The notes beneath the pieces are model-generated. The model ran no database searches. It was not told the origin of the DNA and saw nothing but the letters and a program-made list of their open reading frames with translations. Positions 14,356 through 15,885 of a stretch of DNA of 15,885 bases are shown piece by piece. Each line of letters opens with the position of its first letter. The first letter of the stretch is position 1. The position numbers were made by a program, and so were the translations under genes. The DNA comes from Hymenopellis radicata (taxonomy: Eukaryota; Basidiomycota; Agaricomycetes; Agaricales; Physalacriaceae): assembly GCA_015501595.1 (NCBI GenBank), contig JADNRX010001031.1, positions 1 through 15,885 of the forward strand, in the 5' to 3' direction.

Positions 14356-15180
14356 GTCTATGTATGGTACGAATACTTGAGCATGGGAACGGAGCTGGCC
14401 GCATGAACGAAGGTGCCATTGTTGGTATGGTCCAAAGATCCTTTGGGAGAATTAAAGATTCGCGTTACATTTCAACAACGCGAGAGCAGTTCTGTATGGC
14501 GTATACGTATTGCCTCCCGAGGTGCAGCCATGGCGATTCGGACAACGAGAATTGGAGGTCGGCGGATCTAGAGTGGGTGTTGATCTGTATGCCTGCGTCA
14601 GAGGAGCTTGTGCGATGATGGTACCATTCTGGTCATCGCCACTCCAATACTGTGCAGGGAACTGTTTCGGGCGCGAAGGAGCCCCGGGAGAAAGTTAAGC
14701 ATACCCATCGTGTATGCCCCAATCGCAGAGCCACAACCAGGGTTCGAGGTAGAGCCAAAGTTGGACGGAGTTATCCTATAATGAGAGGCCACGGCTCCGT
14801 ACACGAGCCCATTGACATAACGAGAAAAGCATTGGATCGCGTCCCAAGGCCGCCATCTCGTTCCTTCGACTCTGGCGACCCAGGCGCGATGTAGCGTCCA
14901 TTAATCTTCGGAGCGGTTACGATGGGATCCGCGGAAGGATCCCACTCTGAATCTTCGCGAAGTGCAAAGAAGTTTCCCGGCAAGAGCCAAGATCAAAGAC
15001 TTCGAAGTTGTCTAGGCTCAAGTCGACTGGGAAGACCGGGGGTCGTATGTGCGAGAGAAGGAGACAAGGTCGGATAGGTCTCAGCGGCCGTTTCCGCGTT
15101 GGTAAGAGTCCAAGGAGGTTACGATACCCCCCCGCCCAAGATGGAATGTTTTCCCTCATGCACGGAAATGAAGTTCTAGA
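14356..15180 (-). other. Probable upstream exons of the same minus-strand gene
   Basis: Protein-like blocks continue in shifting frames: DLQFSLSESPWLHLGRQYVY (about 14560-14500), FPAQYWSGDDQNGTIIAQAP (about 14660-14600), AIQCFSRYVNGLVYGAVASH (about 14840-14780), SEWDPSADPIVTAPKINGRY (about 14950-14890), and two competing frames at 15120-15020. A GTATGC donor at about 14704 and a CGAAACAG acceptor are candidates. In several places all three minus frames stay open, which makes assignment unsafe. Confidence 0.3.
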
Positions 15181-15255
15181 AATTGATCGGTAACAAAAGA
15201 TTCACAAAGGAGAACCACCGTACCGCAGTATCTCCTTCCGTGACTCTACGCCACG

Positions 15256-15591
15256 TCATGAGAAATCCATCCTCCGCTCTGTGAAAAGAAGGTCTTCATC
15301 ATTAACATCAAAGGACAGCCATTTGAGGCACGTAACGTGTCGGCCGGCTGGGTGATACTCAACAGCAATCTCTGCCCCGTATTTAAGACACCAGATATTC
15401 AAACCATCGTGCCCTAAGAAGCTTGCATTAGCGAATTCACGAACCCCCAGAGGCCAAGTAAAGCGCGGGTCGTGAAAGAGCAAGGGACGCCACTTCGTCT
15501 GCGTGACCGTCGAGGAAAAAAAGCTTTCGAAAAGACATAATATTACAGTAGTCCAGAGAGTATAAGTTAGTATGGCAGCGCGTCCCCACAT
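15256..15591 (-). CDS. ORF with membrane-anchor-like start
   Basis: ATG 15591 opens 111 codons. After the basic RA at residues 4-5 a hydrophobic run (ILTYTLWTTVILCLFESFF) looks like a signal anchor, followed by FHDPRFTWPLGVREFANASF and LKYGAEIAVEYHPAGRH. A GTTACG donor just after that, with a GTTAAT branch and TTCTTTTCACAG acceptor, bounds a 58-nt candidate intron. The frame beyond it closes soon unless further spliced. A 48-nt GTAATA...CACGCAG segment inside the anchor could also be an intron, and its removal would shorten the hydrophobic run. Possibly the first exon of the gene continuing to 13.86 kb. Function unknown. Confidence 0.4.
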   Translation of the reverse strand: MWGRAAILTYTLWTTVILCLFESFFSSTVTQTKWRPLLFHDPRFTWPLGVREFANASFLGHDGLNIWCLKYGAEIAVEYHPAGRHVTCLKWLSFDVNDEDLLFTERRMDFS

Positions 15592-15703
15592 GACGGTCCT
15601 GATGGATTCACCGTTTCAACAATAACCACCTGTTTACCCAAGGAAGTGTTCTACCTACAAAAAAGGACTCCAAAAGCTGCAAACTGAAGGTCTGAGTAAG
15701 CAT

Positions 15704-15885
15704 TTAATCCAGTAAATACGGCGGGAGGGCAGGACTAGAAACATAGATTTTATTGTAATCAATGTTATTGCGCCGAGGTCGTGTGGTGGATGGAGAATGA
15801 GCGGATGGGGTTTGCGATGTCGACGTAGATGCAGTCGGAGACTCAGCCGGCCTTGGCCTAACTCTTCTGGACACAGGCTGATCTA
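15704..15885 (-). CDS. C-terminal end of a Ser/Thr/Pro-rich protein (partial)
   Basis: From the right edge the minus frame is open for 60 codons to TAA 15706-15704. The text is of low complexity and disordered: PAESPTASTSTSQTPSAHSP, then TTRPRRNNIDYNKIYVSSP and a short hydrophobic end (PPYLLD). The composition and single-frame openness support coding. The body of the gene lies outside the window. Confidence 0.5.
   Translation of the reverse strand, partial: DQPVSRRVRPRPAESPTASTSTSQTPSAHSPSTTRPRRNNIDYNKIYVSSPALPPYLLD

Noticed and set aside
14735..14760. GGTTCGAGG as a tRNA B box
   Set aside because: No matching T stem and no A box at the proper distance on either strand.
1..15885. A biosynthetic or defence gene cluster
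   Set aside because: No gene shows synthase, oxidoreductase, nuclease or other motifs of such clusters; the only enzyme trace is a dead ATPase fragment.

Overview
The window looks like nuclear DNA of a filamentous fungus, most likely a basidiomycete (Agaricomycete-like). The inference rests on candidate genes cut by introns of about 50-60 nt with GTRNGT-type donors, CTRAY-like branch sites and short pyrimidine tracts before AG. A remnant of a fungal ENA-type (type IID) P-type ATPase supports it. There is no operon structure, no bacterial ribosome-binding-site pattern, no CRISPR array and no tRNA or rRNA gene that I can support. Almost every protein here is an orphan to me. I base gene calls on splice-site and reading-phase agreement, composition and motifs, not on recognised homology.

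Layout. Positions 1-300 hold the 3' end of an acidic-tailed gene, frameshifted near position 73 and ended by a stop codon that lies inside a 263-bp MITE (291-553, TA target duplication). A short spliced orphan gene follows on the plus strand (798-1308). The best gene in the first third is a three-exon, minus-strand SAP-domain protein (1484-2241). From 2300 to 4600 the minus strand carries coding-like blocks I cannot join with confidence. They include a direct repeat at exactly 400-bp spacing (3380-3510 and 3780-3910), which encodes a near-identical peptide in both copies, and a 12-bp perfect palindrome in one copy only. A small spliced plus-strand gene lies at 4733-5101.

Positions 5100-8600 are poor in genes. 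They hold a short secretory-signal ORF, S/T/P-rich C+T-biased open frames of doubtful coding status, a purine-rich tract, and a 20-bp inverted repeat bounding 558 bp (7779-8336). The longest clear ORF is an intronless 348-residue orphan with a coiled-coil start (8627-9673). It is followed by small plus-strand frames and a well-supported two-exon gene with two NPF motifs (10545-10947).

Positions 11.3-13.4 kb hold minus-strand material. First comes a broken ENA ATPase fragment whose catalytic Asp is Asn and whose next splice donor is missing. Then come two diverged copies of an exon with its donor site, a three-exon orphan (12022-12453) and another three-exon orphan (12863-13378). The last faces a divergent two-exon plus-strand gene (13479-13840). 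From 13.86 kb to the end the minus strand again reads as coding in short, frame-switching blocks, including an ORF with a membrane-anchor-like start (15256-15591). The window ends in the Ser/Thr/Pro-rich tail of another gene (15704 to the edge).

The region looks like a fast-evolving accessory stretch: small orphan genes, pseudogene fragments, local duplications and non-autonomous elements. I found no sign of a coordinated novel system or gene cluster. The items most worth checking are the MITE-truncated gene, the dead ATPase fragment and the 400-bp-spaced coding repeat.
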